Below are positions 18,168 through 27,801 of a stretch of DNA of 48,013 nt, one piece after another. The stretch spans positions 1-48,013 of the forward strand of contig JAURVZ010000057.1 of assembly GCA_030655215.1 (NCBI GenBank), in the 5' to 3' direction. Below the pieces are notes generated by a model. The model did no database searches. It was not told the origin of the DNA and worked only from the letters and a program-made list of their open reading frames with translations. A program made the position numbers and the translations under genes. The DNA is from Pseudolabrys sp. (lineage in GTDB: Bacteria; Pseudomonadota; Alphaproteobacteria; Rhizobiales; Xanthobacteraceae). Numbering within the stretch: position 1 is the first letter of the stretch; each line of letters begins with the position of its first letter.

Positions 18168-18255
18168 CCGTCATGGCCGGGCTCGTCCCGGCCATCCACG
18201 CCTTCTTGGAAAATTAGAAAGACGTGGATGCCCGGCACAAGGCCGGGCATGACGG
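18168..18255. repeat. intergenic palindromic repeat between yejA2 and yejB
   Basis: An inverted repeat whose ends are CCGTCATG and CATGACGG. Each arm contains its own hairpin of GGCCGGG/CCCGGCC type, and inner arms CCACG/CGTGG flank a short AT-rich centre. It is of the type scattered between genes in Bradyrhizobium-like genomes. In the operon it could act as an RNA stabiliser or attenuator, leaving binding-protein mRNA more abundant than permease mRNA (inference). Confidence 0.85.
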
Positions 18256-18299
18256 AGTTAAACATCGACGAGATCGTGTGTTCAGCATAAAAGAGTTTC

Positions 18300-19415
18300 A
18301 TGACCGCCTACATCATCCGCCGCCTGCTGTTCATCATCCCCACCATGCTGGGCATCATGCTGGTGTCTTTCGTCGTGGTGCAATTCGCGCCGGGCGGCCC
18401 GGTCGAGCAGGTCATCGCCAAGCTCTCGGGCTCCGACACCGGCGCGACCTCGCGCATATCCGGCTCGCAAGGCGGCGACTTCGGCAATCGCGGCATGGCG
18501 CAAGGCGGCTCTGGCGGCGACGCGACAAGCGCCAAGTACCGCGGCGCACAGGGGCTTGATCCGGAATTCATCAAGAAGCTGGAGAAGCAGTTCGGCTTCG
18601 ACAAGCCGGCCTATGAGCGCTTCGGCCTGATGCTGTGGAACTATGCCCGCTTCGATTTCGGCAACAGCTATTTCCGCGATGTCAGCGTGTTGCAGCTGAT
18701 CAAGGAGAAGATGCCGGTGTCGATGTCGCTCGGCATCTGGATGATGTTGCTGACCTATCTGATCTCGATTCCCTTGGGCATCAAGAAAGCGGTCGATGAC
18801 GGTTCGCGCTTCGACGTCTGGACCTCGAGCGTCATCATTGTCGGCTATGCGATTCCCGGCTTCCTGTTCGCCATCCTGCTGATCATCCTGTTTGCCGGCG
18901 GCTCATTCCTCGACTGGTTCCCGCTGCGCGGGCTGACATCGGAGAATTTCAATTCGCTGCCGTGGTACGGCAAGGTGATCGATTATTTCTGGCATCTGGC
19001 GCTGCCTATCTTCGCCATGGCGCTGTCGGCCTTCGCCACCATGACGCTGCTGACCAAGAATTCGTTTCTCGAGGAAATCCGCAAGCAATATGTGCTGACC
19101 GCGCGCGCCAAAGGCTGCACCAGCAATCAGGTGCTGTATGGCCATGTGTTCCGCAACGCCATGCTGCTCGTCATTGCCGGCTTCCCGTCGGCTTTCGTGC
19201 ATGCCTTCTTCACCGGCTCGCTGCTGATCGAGACCATCTTCTCGCTCGACGGGCTCGGCCTGCTCGGTTTCGAGAGTGTTCTGAACCGCGATTATCCGGT
19301 GGTGTTTGCGACGCTTTATATCTTCTCGCTGGTCGGCGTGGTCGTGAACCTGATCTCCGATCTCGCTTATACGTGGATCGATCCGCGCATCGACTTTGAG
19401 TCGCGGGAGGTCTGA
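18300..19415 (+). CDS. yejB: peptide ABC transporter permease YejB
   Basis: A 371-residue inner-membrane permease of the DppB/OppB type. The first membrane segment ([23 protein letters not shown]) is followed by PGGPVEQVI. The YejB-specific long periplasmic insert, rich in Gly/Ser/Ala, occupies about residues 43-80 and ends in [12 protein letters not shown]. The C-terminal binding-protein-dependent transport domain has [28 protein letters not shown] (the EAA-type loop contacting the ATPase). It ends in [11 protein letters not shown], as YejB does in enterobacteria. It sits between the YejA pair and yejE; the yejE start is one base after its stop. Confidence 0.93.
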   Translation: MTAYIIRRLLFIIPTMLGIMLVSFVVVQFAPGGPVEQVIAKLSGSDTGATSRISGSQGGDFGNRGMAQGGSGGDATSAKYRGAQGLDPEFIKKLEKQFGFDKPAYERFGLMLWNYARFDFGNSYFRDVSVLQLIKEKMPVSMSLGIWMMLLTYLISIPLGIKKAVDDGSRFDVWTSSVIIVGYAIPGFLFAILLIILFAGGSFLDWFPLRGLTSENFNSLPWYGKVIDYFWHLALPIFAMALSAFATMTLLTKNSFLEEIRKQYVLTARAKGCTSNQVLYGHVFRNAMLLVIAGFPSAFVHAFFTGSLLIETIFSLDGLGLLGFESVLNRDYPVVFATLYIFSLVGVVVNLISDLAYTWIDPRIDFESREV

Positions 19416-19416
19416 G

Positions 19417-20610
19417 GTGGACGCGCGCACCGGCACCAAATCACCCGATACCAAGGCCGTCGGCGTCGGCGGGCTCGACGCGCCGCCGACACGGCAGCGC
19501 ATCGCCATTTCGCCGCTCAACAAGCGGCGCTGGGAAAGCTTCAAGGCCAATCGCCGCGGTTACTGGGCGCTGTGGATTTTCCTGGCGATGTTCGTTTTGT
19601 CGCTGTTTGCCGAGTTCGTCGCCAACGACAAGCCGATTTACATCCACGTCAACGGCCAGTCGTTCTTTCCGGCGGTGAAGACCTATCCGGACACGGCCTT
19701 CGCCAAGACACCCGATCCGTTGCTGTTCGGCACCGCCGCCGATTACCGCGACGATTATCTGATGGGCCTGATCAAACAGGAAAACGGCACCGTCATCTGG
19801 CCGCCGATCAAGTTCTCCTACAACACGCAAGTGAGCAAGCCGCCGTCGCCTTTCCCGTCGAAGCCGACCTGGATGCTGAACGAGAAGGACTGCGAGTTCG
19901 CTGCCAAGAATGGCTTCGCCAAATGCAGCGAGGTCGAGACCAATCTGCTCGGCACCGACGATGGCGGCCGCGACGTGGTGGCGCGGCTGATCTACGGCTT
20001 CCGCATCTCGGTGCTGTTCGGCCTGGCGCTGACCATCATCTCGTCGATCATCGGCATCGCCGCCGGCGCGGTGCAGGGCTATTTCGGCGGCTGGGTCGAT
20101 TTGATCTTCCAGCGCGTCATTGAGATCTGGACCTCGATCCCGTCGCTCTATCTGTTGCTGATCATCTCATCGGTGCTGGTGCCGGGCTTTTTCGTCTTGC
20201 TCGGCATCCTGCTGCTGTTCTCCTGGGTGTCGCTGGTCGGGCTGGTGCGCGCCGAATTCCTGCGCGGCCGCAATTTCGAATATATCCAGGCGGCGCGCGC
20301 GCTCGGCGTCTCGAACGGCACCATCATCTTCCGCCATTTGCTGCCGAACGCCATGGTGGCGACCTTGACCTTCCTGCCGTTCATCCTGTCATCGTCAGTG
20401 ATGACGCTGACGGCGTTGGATTTCCTTGGCTTCGGCCTGCCGCCCGGCTCGCCGTCGCTCGGTGAATTGCTGAGCCAGGGCAAGGCCAATGTGCAGGCGC
20501 CGTGGCTTGGCCTGACCGGCTTCTTCTCCATCGCCATCATGCTGTCGCTGCTGATCTTCATCGGTGAAGCAGTGCGCGATGCGTTCGATCCGCGAAAGAC
20601 ATTCCGATGA
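19417..20610 (+). CDS. yejE: peptide ABC transporter permease YejE
   Basis: The second permease subunit, 397 residues from a GTG at 19417. That start is preceded by GGGAGG with a 6-nt spacer; an in-frame TTG at 19396 lacks such a site. After SPLNKRRWESFKANRRGYWALWIFL comes the first membrane segment. A large periplasmic loop follows, carrying NDKPIYIHVNGQSFFPAVKTYPDT and two Cys (CEFAAKNGFAKC), then five C-terminal segments with the ATPase-contact loop AARALGVSNGTIIFRHLLPNAM. It pairs with YejB to form the channel. Its last codons overlap yejF by 4 nt. Confidence 0.93.
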   Translation: MDARTGTKSPDTKAVGVGGLDAPPTRQRIAISPLNKRRWESFKANRRGYWALWIFLAMFVLSLFAEFVANDKPIYIHVNGQSFFPAVKTYPDTAFAKTPDPLLFGTAADYRDDYLMGLIKQENGTVIWPPIKFSYNTQVSKPPSPFPSKPTWMLNEKDCEFAAKNGFAKCSEVETNLLGTDDGGRDVVARLIYGFRISVLFGLALTIISSIIGIAAGAVQGYFGGWVDLIFQRVIEIWTSIPSLYLLLIISSVLVPGFFVLLGILLLFSWVSLVGLVRAEFLRGRNFEYIQAARALGVSNGTIIFRHLLPNAMVATLTFLPFILSSSVMTLTALDFLGFGLPPGSPSLGELLSQGKANVQAPWLGLTGFFSIAIMLSLLIFIGEAVRDAFDPRKTFR

Positions 20611-22235
20611 GCGAGCCTCTCCTCAGCGTCAAAGACCTGTCGGTCGCATTCGGCATCGGCAACCGCGAGATTCTCGCCGTCGACAAAGTGTCGTTCGACA
20701 TCGCCAAGGGCGAGACGGTGGCGCTGGTCGGCGAGTCAGGCTCCGGCAAGTCGGTGACGGCGTTGTCGGTGATGAAGCTGCTGCCTTATCCGGCGGCGCA
20801 TCATCCGTCTGGCTCGATCACCTTCCAGAGCCGCGAACTGCTGACCATGTCGGAAAACGAAATCCGCAAAGTACGCGGCAACGACATCACCATCATCTTC
20901 CAGGAGCCGATGACCTCGCTCAATCCGTTGCATACGATTGAGAAGCAGATCGGCGAGATCCTGTTGCTGCACAAGGGCATCACCGGCAAGGCGGCGCGCG
21001 CCCGCACGCTGGAGCTGCTCGGCCAGGTCGGCATTCCCGATCCGGCCGGCCGCCTGCAAAGCTATCCGCATCAATTGTCCGGCGGCCAGCGCCAGCGCGT
21101 CATGATCGCGATGGCGCTCGCCAATGAGCCCGACCTGCTGATTGCCGACGAGCCGACCACGGCGCTCGATGTCACCGTGCAGGCGCAGATCCTCAAGCTG
21201 CTGAAGGAAATCCAGCAGCGCCTCGGCATGTCGATGCTGTTCATCACGCATGATCTCGGCATTGTCCGCAAGATCGCCGACACCGTCTGCGTCATGCAGA
21301 AGGGCAAGATTGTCGAGCAGGGGCCGGTCGAGCGCGTCTTCACCGCGCCGGAGCACCCTTATACGAAAGCACTGCTGGCCGCCGAGCCGAAGCCCGATCC
21401 GGCGCCGCCGAAGCCGGATGCGCCGATCGTCATTTCAACGGACAATCTCAAAGTCTGGTTTCCGGTCAAGCGTGGCGTGCTGCGCAAGACCGTCGGCCAC
21501 ATCAAGGCGGTCGATGGCATTACCATCGACGTGCGCAAGGGCGAGACGCTCGGCGTTGTCGGCGAGTCCGGTTCTGGCAAGACCACGCTCGGCCTCGCCA
21601 TATTGCGATTGATTTCGTCGGATGGCCCGGTGGTGTTCATGGGCCAGACCATTCAGGGCCTCAAGTTCAAGGAAATGCGGCCCTATCGCCGCGACATGCA
21701 GATCGTGTTTCAGGATCCGTATGGTTCGCTCTCGCCGCGCATGTCGGTGTCCGACATTATCGAGGAAGGCCTGTGGGTGCATCACCCCAAGCTGACGCCC
21801 GAGGAGCGCGAGGCCCGCGTCATGGCGGCGCTCAAGGATGTCGGCCTCGATACGACGACGCGCTTCCGCTACCCTCACGAATTCTCCGGCGGCCAGCGCC
21901 AGCGCATCGCCTTGGCGCGCGCACTGGTGCTGGAGCCGACTTTCATCGTTCTCGACGAGCCGACCTCGGCGCTCGACATGCTGATCCAGGCGCAAATGGT
22001 CGATCTGCTGCGCGACCTGCAGAAGAAGCGCGACCTGACCTACCTCTTCATCTCGCACGATCTGCGCGTCGTTGCCGCTTTGGCGTCGCGGCTGCTGGTA
22101 CTGCGCAATGGCAAGATGGTGGAAGAGGGCGCGGCGGCCGACCTGTTCAAGAACCCGAAGACCGACTACACCCGCGCGCTGTTCGCCGCTGCGTTCAACA
22201 TCGAGGCGGCGCCGGAAGGCATCGTGGCGCAATGA
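20607..22235 (+). CDS. yejF: peptide ABC transporter ATPase YejF (two nucleotide-binding domains)
   Basis: This supplies ATP hydrolysis for the YejBE channel. The 542 residues contain two complete ABC domains in tandem. Domain 1 has Walker A GESGSGKS, signature LSGGQRQR and Walker B LLIADEP followed by TTALD. Domain 2 starts near residue 275 and has [17 protein letters not shown] and [12 protein letters not shown]. Each has the oligopeptide C-terminal extension ([15 protein letters not shown] after domain 1). A single fused double ATPase, in place of separate OppD and OppF, is typical of Yej. It begins in a 4-nt overlap with yejE and ends in a 4-nt overlap with the dsbA-like gene. Confidence 0.94.
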   Translation: MSEPLLSVKDLSVAFGIGNREILAVDKVSFDIAKGETVALVGESGSGKSVTALSVMKLLPYPAAHHPSGSITFQSRELLTMSENEIRKVRGNDITIIFQEPMTSLNPLHTIEKQIGEILLLHKGITGKAARARTLELLGQVGIPDPAGRLQSYPHQLSGGQRQRVMIAMALANEPDLLIADEPTTALDVTVQAQILKLLKEIQQRLGMSMLFITHDLGIVRKIADTVCVMQKGKIVEQGPVERVFTAPEHPYTKALLAAEPKPDPAPPKPDAPIVISTDNLKVWFPVKRGVLRKTVGHIKAVDGITIDVRKGETLGVVGESGSGKTTLGLAILRLISSDGPVVFMGQTIQGLKFKEMRPYRRDMQIVFQDPYGSLSPRMSVSDIIEEGLWVHHPKLTPEEREARVMAALKDVGLDTTTRFRYPHEFSGGQRQRIALARALVLEPTFIVLDEPTSALDMLIQAQMVDLLRDLQKKRDLTYLFISHDLRVVAALASRLLVLRNGKMVEEGAAADLFKNPKTDYTRALFAAAFNIEAAPEGIVAQ

Positions 22236-22903
22236 AAATGAAGTCGTTCGCGCTGGCCCTTGCACTGTTGCTGTCGCCGCTTGCGGCACGGGCCGATGTC
22301 GGTGAATTCCCGATCAAGGCCGATGACGGCACGACCATTGCCAACCACAGCGTCGGTGTTGATCTGGTCGATCGTATCGAGAAGCTGCAGAACATCGTCG
22401 TCGCCGCCAATCCGGACGGCAAGATCACGCTGCACGAATTCTACGATCTCAACTGCCCCTATTGCCGCAAGGCGTCGGACGACATCGACGCGCTGGTGCG
22501 CGCCAACAAGAATCTGCGCCTGGTGCTGGTGCCGTTCCCGGTGCTCGGCATTCCGTCGATCCTCGCCGCGCGCGTCGAATACGGCGTCAACAAGCTGTCG
22601 TCGCCGCAGGACGCCTATAAATTCCATCGCAAGGTCTATGAAGGCCGCGGCACCATCGAGGACAACCGCGCTTTCGCCGCGGCGCAGGCGATCGGCCTCG
22701 ATATCGTCGAGGTGCGCGCCAAGGCGAGTGATGAAGCCTTCAGCAAGATCATGACCGAGCACGTGCGGCTCGGCGATGCGCTCGGCATTCAGGCGACGCC
22801 GGGTCTTGTCATCGGCGGCGTCGCCATTGTCGGTTATCCGGGCAAGGCGGCGCTGACCAAGGTCATCGCCGCGGTCGAGAAATGCGGCAAGGTGATTTGC
22901 TAG
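22232..22903 (+). CDS. DsbA-family thiol-disulfide oxidoreductase, periplasmic
   Basis: A 223-residue secreted thioredoxin-fold protein. A clear Sec signal (FALALALLLSPLAARA, cleavage near residue 21) is followed by an N-terminal extension and the active site EFYDLNCPYCRK, with Cys75 and Cys78. A cis-Pro loop QATPG lies at 188-191. This is the DsbA/ScsC/BdbD-like layout. A further Cys pair (Cys218 and C-terminal Cys223) closes the chain. The start overlaps the yejF stop (ATGA), so it is almost certainly cotranslated with the peptide transporter, hinting at a role in folding or reducing that system or its cystine-containing peptide cargo (inference). Its end overlaps the convergent BKACE gene by 4 nt. 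Confidence 0.87.
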   Translation: MKMKSFALALALLLSPLAARADVGEFPIKADDGTTIANHSVGVDLVDRIEKLQNIVVAANPDGKITLHEFYDLNCPYCRKASDDIDALVRANKNLRLVLVPFPVLGIPSILAARVEYGVNKLSSPQDAYKFHRKVYEGRGTIEDNRAFAAAQAIGLDIVEVRAKASDEAFSKIMTEHVRLGDALGIQATPGLVIGGVAIVGYPGKAALTKVIAAVEKCGKVIC

Positions 22904-23733
22904 GCCGCCGCCAGCGACAACAACTTCCGCGCTTCAGCCACCGTCGCCGGATGCCGGCCGTACTCCGCGCACATGTCAGCAACGCGCTTGACCAAGGCCG
23001 CATTTGACGGCGCCAGCTTGCCGCTCGCGTCCCAGCGGATGTTGTCTTCAAGCCCGGTGCGGCAATGGCCGCCGGCTTCCAGGCTCCAGCGGTTCAGCGT
23101 GATCTGGTCCTTGCCGATGCCGGCGCCGGTCCATGTCGCGTCGGGCGCCAGGCGATGCAAGGTCTCGACGTAGAAGTCGAAGACTTCCTTGTCGACCGGC
23201 ATCGCGTTCTTCACGCCCATGACGAATTGTACATGCAGCGGGCCTTTCATGCGGCCGTCTTTCTGCATCTTCACCGCCTGGAACACCATTGACAGATCGA
23301 AGGCTTCGACCTCCGGCTTGACGTTGTGCACGAGCATTTCCGACGCCAGCCAGTCAACCAGCTCCGGCGCGTTCTCATAGACGCGCGTCGGGAAGTTGCA
23401 CGAGCCGGTCGACAGCGAGGCCATGTCGGGCTTCAGCGGCAACATGCCACCGCGCTCGCGTCCGTTGCCGGAGCGGCCGCCGGTCGACAGTTGGATGATC
23501 ATGCCGGGGCAATGCTTCTTGATGCCTTCGACGAGACGGCCGAACTTCTCAGGATCGGAGCTGGTCGTGCCGTCATCATTGCGCACGTGGCAATGTGCCA
23601 AGGTCGCTCCGGCTTCGAAAGAAGCTTGCGTCGATTCAACCTGCTCCGCCACCGTGATCGGCACGGCCGGATTGTCTTTCTTGGTCGGCACCGAGCCGGT
23701 GATCGCGACGGTGATGATGCAAGGTGTGCTCAT
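22900..23733 (-). CDS. beta-keto acid cleavage enzyme family (BKACE, DUF849)
   Basis: A 277-residue TIM-barrel enzyme. The family condenses a beta-keto acid with acetyl-CoA to give acetoacetate and a CoA ester; the founder is Kce of lysine fermentation. The zinc-binding HCH motif (LAHCHVRNDDG, His47 and His49) and the catalytic-region motif STGGRSG are visible. MASLSTGSCNFPTRVYEN and the C-terminal GHCRTGLEDNIRW are also family blocks. The specific keto acid cannot be told. It starts in a 4-nt overlap with the stop of the upstream NlpC/P60 gene and so is cotranslated with it, an odd functional pairing. Confidence 0.88.
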   Translation of the reverse strand: MSTPCIITVAITGSVPTKKDNPAVPITVAEQVESTQASFEAGATLAHCHVRNDDGTTSSDPEKFGRLVEGIKKHCPGMIIQLSTGGRSGNGRERGGMLPLKPDMASLSTGSCNFPTRVYENAPELVDWLASEMLVHNVKPEVEAFDLSMVFQAVKMQKDGRMKGPLHVQFVMGVKNAMPVDKEVFDFYVETLHRLAPDATWTGAGIGKDQITLNRWSLEAGGHCRTGLEDNIRWDASGKLAPSNAALVKRVADMCAEYGRHPATVAEARKLLSLAAA

Positions 23734-24581
23734 GGGTTACTCCGCTTCTCAATTCGTTTGATGCTGGTCACGTCGCTGCCGCTGGTCTTGATGCGCGCGA
23801 TGGCATCAGTGACCGGTTCCCTGAAAACCATCATGTGATGCGCATTGGCGTGAATGATGTTCGTCGCATCAATGGCGATGGCGACATGGCCTTTCCAGAA
23901 AATCAGGTCGCCGCGGCGCAGATCGCCGAGCGATGTCTGCTCGCCGAGCGTGCGCTCCTGCATGTAAGTGTCGCGCTGGGCAGCGATGCCGGCCTGCTGC
24001 AAGGCAACCTGCACCAGCCCGGAACAATCGATGCCGAGCGAGCTCTTGCCGCCCCACAAATAGGGCACGCTGAGAAAGCTTTCGGCCACAGCGACGAAAT
24101 CCGGCGCATGCTTATACAGCGGCGCGACATGCGCCAGCGGATAATGCCAGTTGAAGGCGTCGAGTGCGAAGCGATCGGTCTCGCGCACAATGTCGATGCC
24201 CGCGCTCATGGGCAGCGCAATCATCGGAGGCAGTTTTATCTCGGGGCCGGGAAAACCGAATGTGCGCGGCACGCAGACGCGGTGCGTCGGCGCCGCGCCA
24301 ACAGGCGCCAGCGCGTTGGCCGACAAATAGCCGACATAGCCATCGCTTTCGAGCTGGCCCCAGGCCCAGCCCTCATCGCTGTTCTCATAAACCGTGACGC
24401 GCTCGCCTTTCAGCGCCTGCGTGTCTAGCGCCGCCTCGTGTGCCGGCTCACGCCGCACATCGGCAATGGGTTCGATCACTTCCATGACCACGCCATCGAC
24501 GAAGTGCATGGCCTCGACCTGGCCTTGCAGGTGCTTGGCGGCGATATCGCGGCGGTAAGGATTCAGTCTTGGATCGAGCAT
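23730..24581 (-). CDS. NlpC/P60 cysteine peptidase with SH3-like domains
   Basis: A 283-residue cell-wall peptidase of the type cleaving gamma-D-glutamyl bonds in muropeptides. A bacterial SH3 domain spans about 35-95 (VRREPAHEAALDTQALKGERVTV, then GWAWGQLESDGYVGYL). A second SH3-like segment is at about 98-155. The NlpC/P60 domain is at 160-270, with catalytic Cys186 in GIDCSGLV, His232 in GHVAIAID and His244. There is no obvious signal peptide, as in the cytoplasmic or recycling members of this group. It could process imported peptides alongside the Yej transporter and the AmpG permease (inference). It is followed by BKACE with a 4-nt overlap and preceded by a palindromic repeat. Confidence 0.88.
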   Translation of the reverse strand: MLDPRLNPYRRDIAAKHLQGQVEAMHFVDGVVMEVIEPIADVRREPAHEAALDTQALKGERVTVYENSDEGWAWGQLESDGYVGYLSANALAPVGAAPTHRVCVPRTFGFPGPEIKLPPMIALPMSAGIDIVRETDRFALDAFNWHYPLAHVAPLYKHAPDFVAVAESFLSVPYLWGGKSSLGIDCSGLVQVALQQAGIAAQRDTYMQERTLGEQTSLGDLRRGDLIFWKGHVAIAIDATNIIHANAHHMMVFREPVTDAIARIKTSGSDVTSIKRIEKRSNP

Positions 24582-24587
24582 TTTACT

Positions 24588-24672
24588 CCGTTCGTCCCCG
24601 CGAAAGCGGGGACCCAGGGGCTACGAACGCAGGCTTAAAGAACTGGGTTCCCGCTTTCGCGGGAACGAACGG
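24588..24672. repeat. intergenic palindromic repeat with two hairpins
   Basis: The outer arms CCGTTCGT and ACGAACGG (24588-24595 and 24665-24672) enclose two hairpins. One is TCCCCGC/GCGGGGA with loop GAAA. The other is GTTCCCGC/GCGGGAAC with loop TTTC. A CCCAG/CTGGG pair lies inside. It sits between pepA and the NlpC gene, both minus strand, and could terminate or stabilise the pepA message. Its sequence family differs from those at 127, 18168 and 41300. Confidence 0.87.
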
Positions 24673-24700
24673 AAAATGACGCACAGCTTCATAACCATCA

Positions 24701-26074
24701 TCAACTGTATCTTTCACTCAGCAACGCATAAAGCGCCCGCGCGGTCTGGCATTCGCCGCCTTCCGGGCGACCGGGCTTGGACGATGCCGTCCATGCGAAA
24801 ATGTCGAAATGCATCCAGCTCGGCGCGGTGACGAATTTCTTCAGAAACAGCGCCGCGGTGATCGCGCCACCCAATCCGCCGGTCGAGACATTGTTGGTGT
24901 CAGACACTTTCGAATCGAGCAGCGCTTCATAGGGCATCCACAAAGGCAGCCGCCACACCGGATCGTTCTCGGCGAGGCCCGCCTTGGCGACGTCGGCAGC
25001 CAAAGCATCATCATCGGTAAACATTGCCGGCAGGTCCGGTCCGAGCGCGACGCGCGCCGCGCCGGTCAAAGTCGCGAAGTTGACAATGAAGTCGGGCTTT
25101 TCCTCATCGGCCAGGGACAAAGCATCGGCCAGCACCAGCCGGCCCTCGGCATCGGTGTTGCCGATCTCGACCGTGATGCCCTTGCGCGAGGTGAAGATGT
25201 CGCGCGGGCGGAAGCTGGTGCCCGATGTGGAATTCTCCACCGCCGGGATCAGCACGCGCAACCGCACCTTCAGCTTGCGCGACATGATCATGTGCGCGAG
25301 GCCGAGCGAGGTTGCCGCACCGCCCATGTCTTTCTTCATGTTGAGCATGCCGCTCGATGGCTTGATGTCGAGGCCGCCGGTGTCGAAGCACACGCCCTTG
25401 CCGACAAGCGTTACCTTGGGGTCGGTGTCGTTACCCCAGGTGATGTCGATCAGCCGCGGCGCGCGCGGTGAGCCCATGCCGACGGCGTGGATCAGGGGAA
25501 AGTCTTTGGCCAGTTTCTCGCCGGACGTGACCTCGACCTTGGCGCCATGCGCGTCGCCGAGCGTGCGCGCCGCGGCTTCCAGCTCGTCCGGACCCATGTC
25601 GTTTGACGGCGTGTTGATCAGGTCGCGGGCCAGCGCGACGCCTTCGGCGATGCGCGAAAGGTCCTCGCCATCGACGCCGTCCGGCACATTGAGCCGCACC
25701 TTGCTTGGCTTGCCCTTGCGGTAGCGGGTGAATTTGTAGGCGCCGATGGCGAAGGCCAAAGCGGCCAGGCGGGCATCGTGTGGTGCATTGGCAAAGCGGT
25801 AGATGCCGGCGGGCAGGGTGTTGACGAGTTGGCCGGGGCGGAACAGGTCGATCAGATCGCCCGGCTTCTCAATGCCGAACAGGACGCCGGCCAGCCCGCC
25901 ATCGAGCTTCGGCAGCAACAGCAATTTGCCGGGCTTGGCCTCGAAGCCGGCAGCGGCGGCAAAGGCGCGCTCGCGGTCGCCGAAAGCCTGCAACACCTCG
26001 TCGGCATTGCCGGCATGAACGAACCAGATCGGGGTGCCGCGCGCTTCAGTGGCAGCGGCAAATTGAGGGTGCAT
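24701..26074 (-). CDS. pepA: leucyl aminopeptidase family protein (M17)
   Basis: A cytoplasmic two-metal aminopeptidase of 457 residues that removes N-terminal residues from peptides. The C-terminal catalytic domain carries the M17 metal ligands: Lys226 and Asp231 in GKGVCFDTGG, Asp249 in MKKDMGG, and the signature GNTDAEGRLVLADAL (305-319). The N-terminal 150 residues are the divergent domain. This is the shorter alphaproteobacterial M17 paralogue (about 455 residues), closer to PepB-type proteins than to classical 500-residue PepA, so the symbol is provisional. A GGAG site lies 5 nt before the ATG. It may degrade peptides taken up by the nearby transporter (inference). Confidence 0.87.
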   Translation of the reverse strand: MHPQFAAATEARGTPIWFVHAGNADEVLQAFGDRERAFAAAAGFEAKPGKLLLLPKLDGGLAGVLFGIEKPGDLIDLFRPGQLVNTLPAGIYRFANAPHDARLAALAFAIGAYKFTRYRKGKPSKVRLNVPDGVDGEDLSRIAEGVALARDLINTPSNDMGPDELEAAARTLGDAHGAKVEVTSGEKLAKDFPLIHAVGMGSPRAPRLIDITWGNDTDPKVTLVGKGVCFDTGGLDIKPSSGMLNMKKDMGGAATSLGLAHMIMSRKLKVRLRVLIPAVENSTSGTSFRPRDIFTSRKGITVEIGNTDAEGRLVLADALSLADEEKPDFIVNFATLTGAARVALGPDLPAMFTDDDALAADVAKAGLAENDPVWRLPLWMPYEALLDSKVSDTNNVSTGGLGGAITAALFLKKFVTAPSWMHFDIFAWTASSKPGRPEGGECQTARALYALLSERYS

Positions 26075-26171
26075 GAGGGCTCCGGCGGCGCGTGGGACAG
26101 GGCTGGCGCGGGCAGGCCAGACAGCTGGGTTTATAGATCAATTTGCGGCAGCGGTCATTAAGCCGCGTGGT

Positions 26172-27671
26172 TTACGCGACCATCGCGCTAGACGCCACTT
26201 TCAGCTTTTCCAGGCCGTCACTGGCGCAGAAGGTCAGTCCGGCGATTTCCTTAATGTTGTCGCGGATGCTTTCGACATTGCCGCTGGCCGACTGGATGTT
26301 CGCGGAGATCGACCGCGTCGTCGCTGTCTGCTCCTCGAGCGCATTGGCGAGAATGGTCGAGATGCTCTCCATCTTGTGGATGGTCCCGGTCACGGTCTCC
26401 AGCGCGCTGGAGACGCCATGCGTCGCCTGCCGTACACTGCCGATCTGCTGCACGATCTCGTCGGTTGCTCTCGCGGTTTGACCCGCCAGCTCCTTGACCT
26501 CGGTAGCAACGACCGAGAAGCCCCGGCCGGCCTCGCCTGCGCGCGCCGCTTCAATCGTTGCATTCAGCGCCAGCAGGTTGGTCTGTCCGGCGATCGATTG
26601 AATGAGGGTAACGAATTTTCCGATCTGCTCGGCGGCGACCGTCAATTCGCGGAACAGCGCATTGGTGTTGCGTGTGTCAGCCACCGCCTGCGTCGAGATA
26701 TTCGCCGCCTGCGAGACCTGGGTGGCGATCTCTTCGGTCGAAGCGGCCAGTTCCTCAGTGGCACCGGCAACCGAGGTGACGGTTTCCGCCGCGACTTCCG
26801 CTGCTCTTGCCGCTGCTTGCGACTGCGCCGAAACGTCCGTCAGCGCCGCCGCCGTGTTGTTGATGTCGCTGTCGATGCCGCGCTGCAATTCTTCGCGCCG
26901 CTGGCGCACTGTCACCAGCGCCGTGATGTCAGTGGCAAACTTGATGACTTTCAGCACCTTCCCGCTGACCGGATCGAGGATCGGCGTATAAGTGGCCTGA
27001 ATCCAGATCGGCTTGCCGGTCTTGTCGAGGCGCATGAATTCGGCGCTCTGGAATTCGCCGCGTTGCAGCGCCTGCCAGAATTGCGCATAGGCGGCGCTGT
27101 CGCGCTCCCCGGCCGCGACGAACATGCGGTGCTTCTCACCGCGGATTTCAGCGAGCGTATAGCCGAAGGCATCGAGGAAATTCTGGTTGGCGGTAAGGAT
27201 CGTGCCGTCAGGCCTGAAGTGGATCACGCATTGCGAATTATCGATGGCGCGATTCTGGCTGGCATATTCGAGTGCCTGCAGCTTCTGTTCGGTGATGTCG
27301 GTGGCGATCTTGACGACCTTGCAGGGCCGCCCGCGCCGGTCCAGGATCGGATTGTATGATGCGTTGATCCAGACATCGCGGCCATCCTTGGTCAGGCGGC
27401 GGAAGTCGGCGGTCTGGTGGTGGCCCTTGCGCAACTCGTCCCAGAAGGTGCGGTAGGCAGTGCCGCGCGCTTCGGCCTCATCGACCAGCAAGGTGTGGTG
27501 CTTGCCGATCAGTTCATTGCGGCCATAGCCGAAGATGCCGAGAAATTTATCGTTGGCGGCGAGGACGTTGCCGTCGAGGTCGAATTCGATCACCGCATGG
27601 GAGCGGTGGAGGGCCTCATTCAGGCCTCTCAGCGAAGCGACTTCCCGTCCGAACAAAACCGACCCCTGCAT
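26172..27671 (-). CDS. soluble methyl-accepting chemotaxis protein with two PAS domains
   Basis: A 499-residue cytoplasmic chemoreceptor without membrane segments. PAS domain 1 spans about 15-135 ([20 protein letters not shown]), and PAS domain 2 about 140-255 ([19 protein letters not shown]). Each ends with a PAC-like '[13 protein letters not shown]' or '[13 protein letters not shown]'. The two repeats look like an internal duplication. The signalling domain (about 265-499) has the tip [20 protein letters not shown]. The organisation resembles BdlA and Aer-like soluble receptors that bind haem or flavin and sense oxygen or redox state; the ligand here is not visible. GGTGGAAG precedes the ATG. 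It is divergent from tadD, so chemosensing and pilus genes share a control region. Confidence 0.9.
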   Translation of the reverse strand: MQGSVLFGREVASLRGLNEALHRSHAVIEFDLDGNVLAANDKFLGIFGYGRNELIGKHHTLLVDEAEARGTAYRTFWDELRKGHHQTADFRRLTKDGRDVWINASYNPILDRRGRPCKVVKIATDITEQKLQALEYASQNRAIDNSQCVIHFRPDGTILTANQNFLDAFGYTLAEIRGEKHRMFVAAGERDSAAYAQFWQALQRGEFQSAEFMRLDKTGKPIWIQATYTPILDPVSGKVLKVIKFATDITALVTVRQRREELQRGIDSDINNTAAALTDVSAQSQAAARAAEVAAETVTSVAGATEELAASTEEIATQVSQAANISTQAVADTRNTNALFRELTVAAEQIGKFVTLIQSIAGQTNLLALNATIEAARAGEAGRGFSVVATEVKELAGQTARATDEIVQQIGSVRQATHGVSSALETVTGTIHKMESISTILANALEEQTATTRSISANIQSASGNVESIRDNIKEIAGLTFCASDGLEKLKVASSAMVA

Positions 27672-27763
27672 CTTCCACCTGTCTCAATGGAGCATCAGGG
27701 TTAAGGCCACATTAGCGGGCAGCTTGTGGTGGTAAAATGATGCGGTAAGCGCCGCGTCGGCCA

Positions 27764-27784
27764 TTAACCCCTCGTTAGGGTTAA
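27764..27784 (+). promoter_or_regulatory. dyad TTAACCC-N7-GGGTTAA upstream of tadD, CtrA-like
   Basis: A perfect 7-bp inverted repeat (27764-27770 and 27778-27784), 17 nt before the tadD start, in the region shared with the divergent chemoreceptor. The left part also reads TTAA-N7-TTAG, one mismatch from the CtrA consensus. It could be an operator; its closeness to the start codon would favour repression or a very short leader. Confidence 0.4.
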
Positions 27785-27801
27785 CGTTTTATTGCTCAGG
27801 T

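Noticed and set aside
14441..22903. Microcin C or similar peptide antibiotic production locus
   Set aside because: Only the uptake transporter is present; no peptide precursor, adenylating enzyme or immunity gene was found.
26073..27359. 428-codon open frame on the plus strand
   Set aside because: Antisense of the double-PAS chemoreceptor; Arg/Asp/Gly-rich shadow composition.
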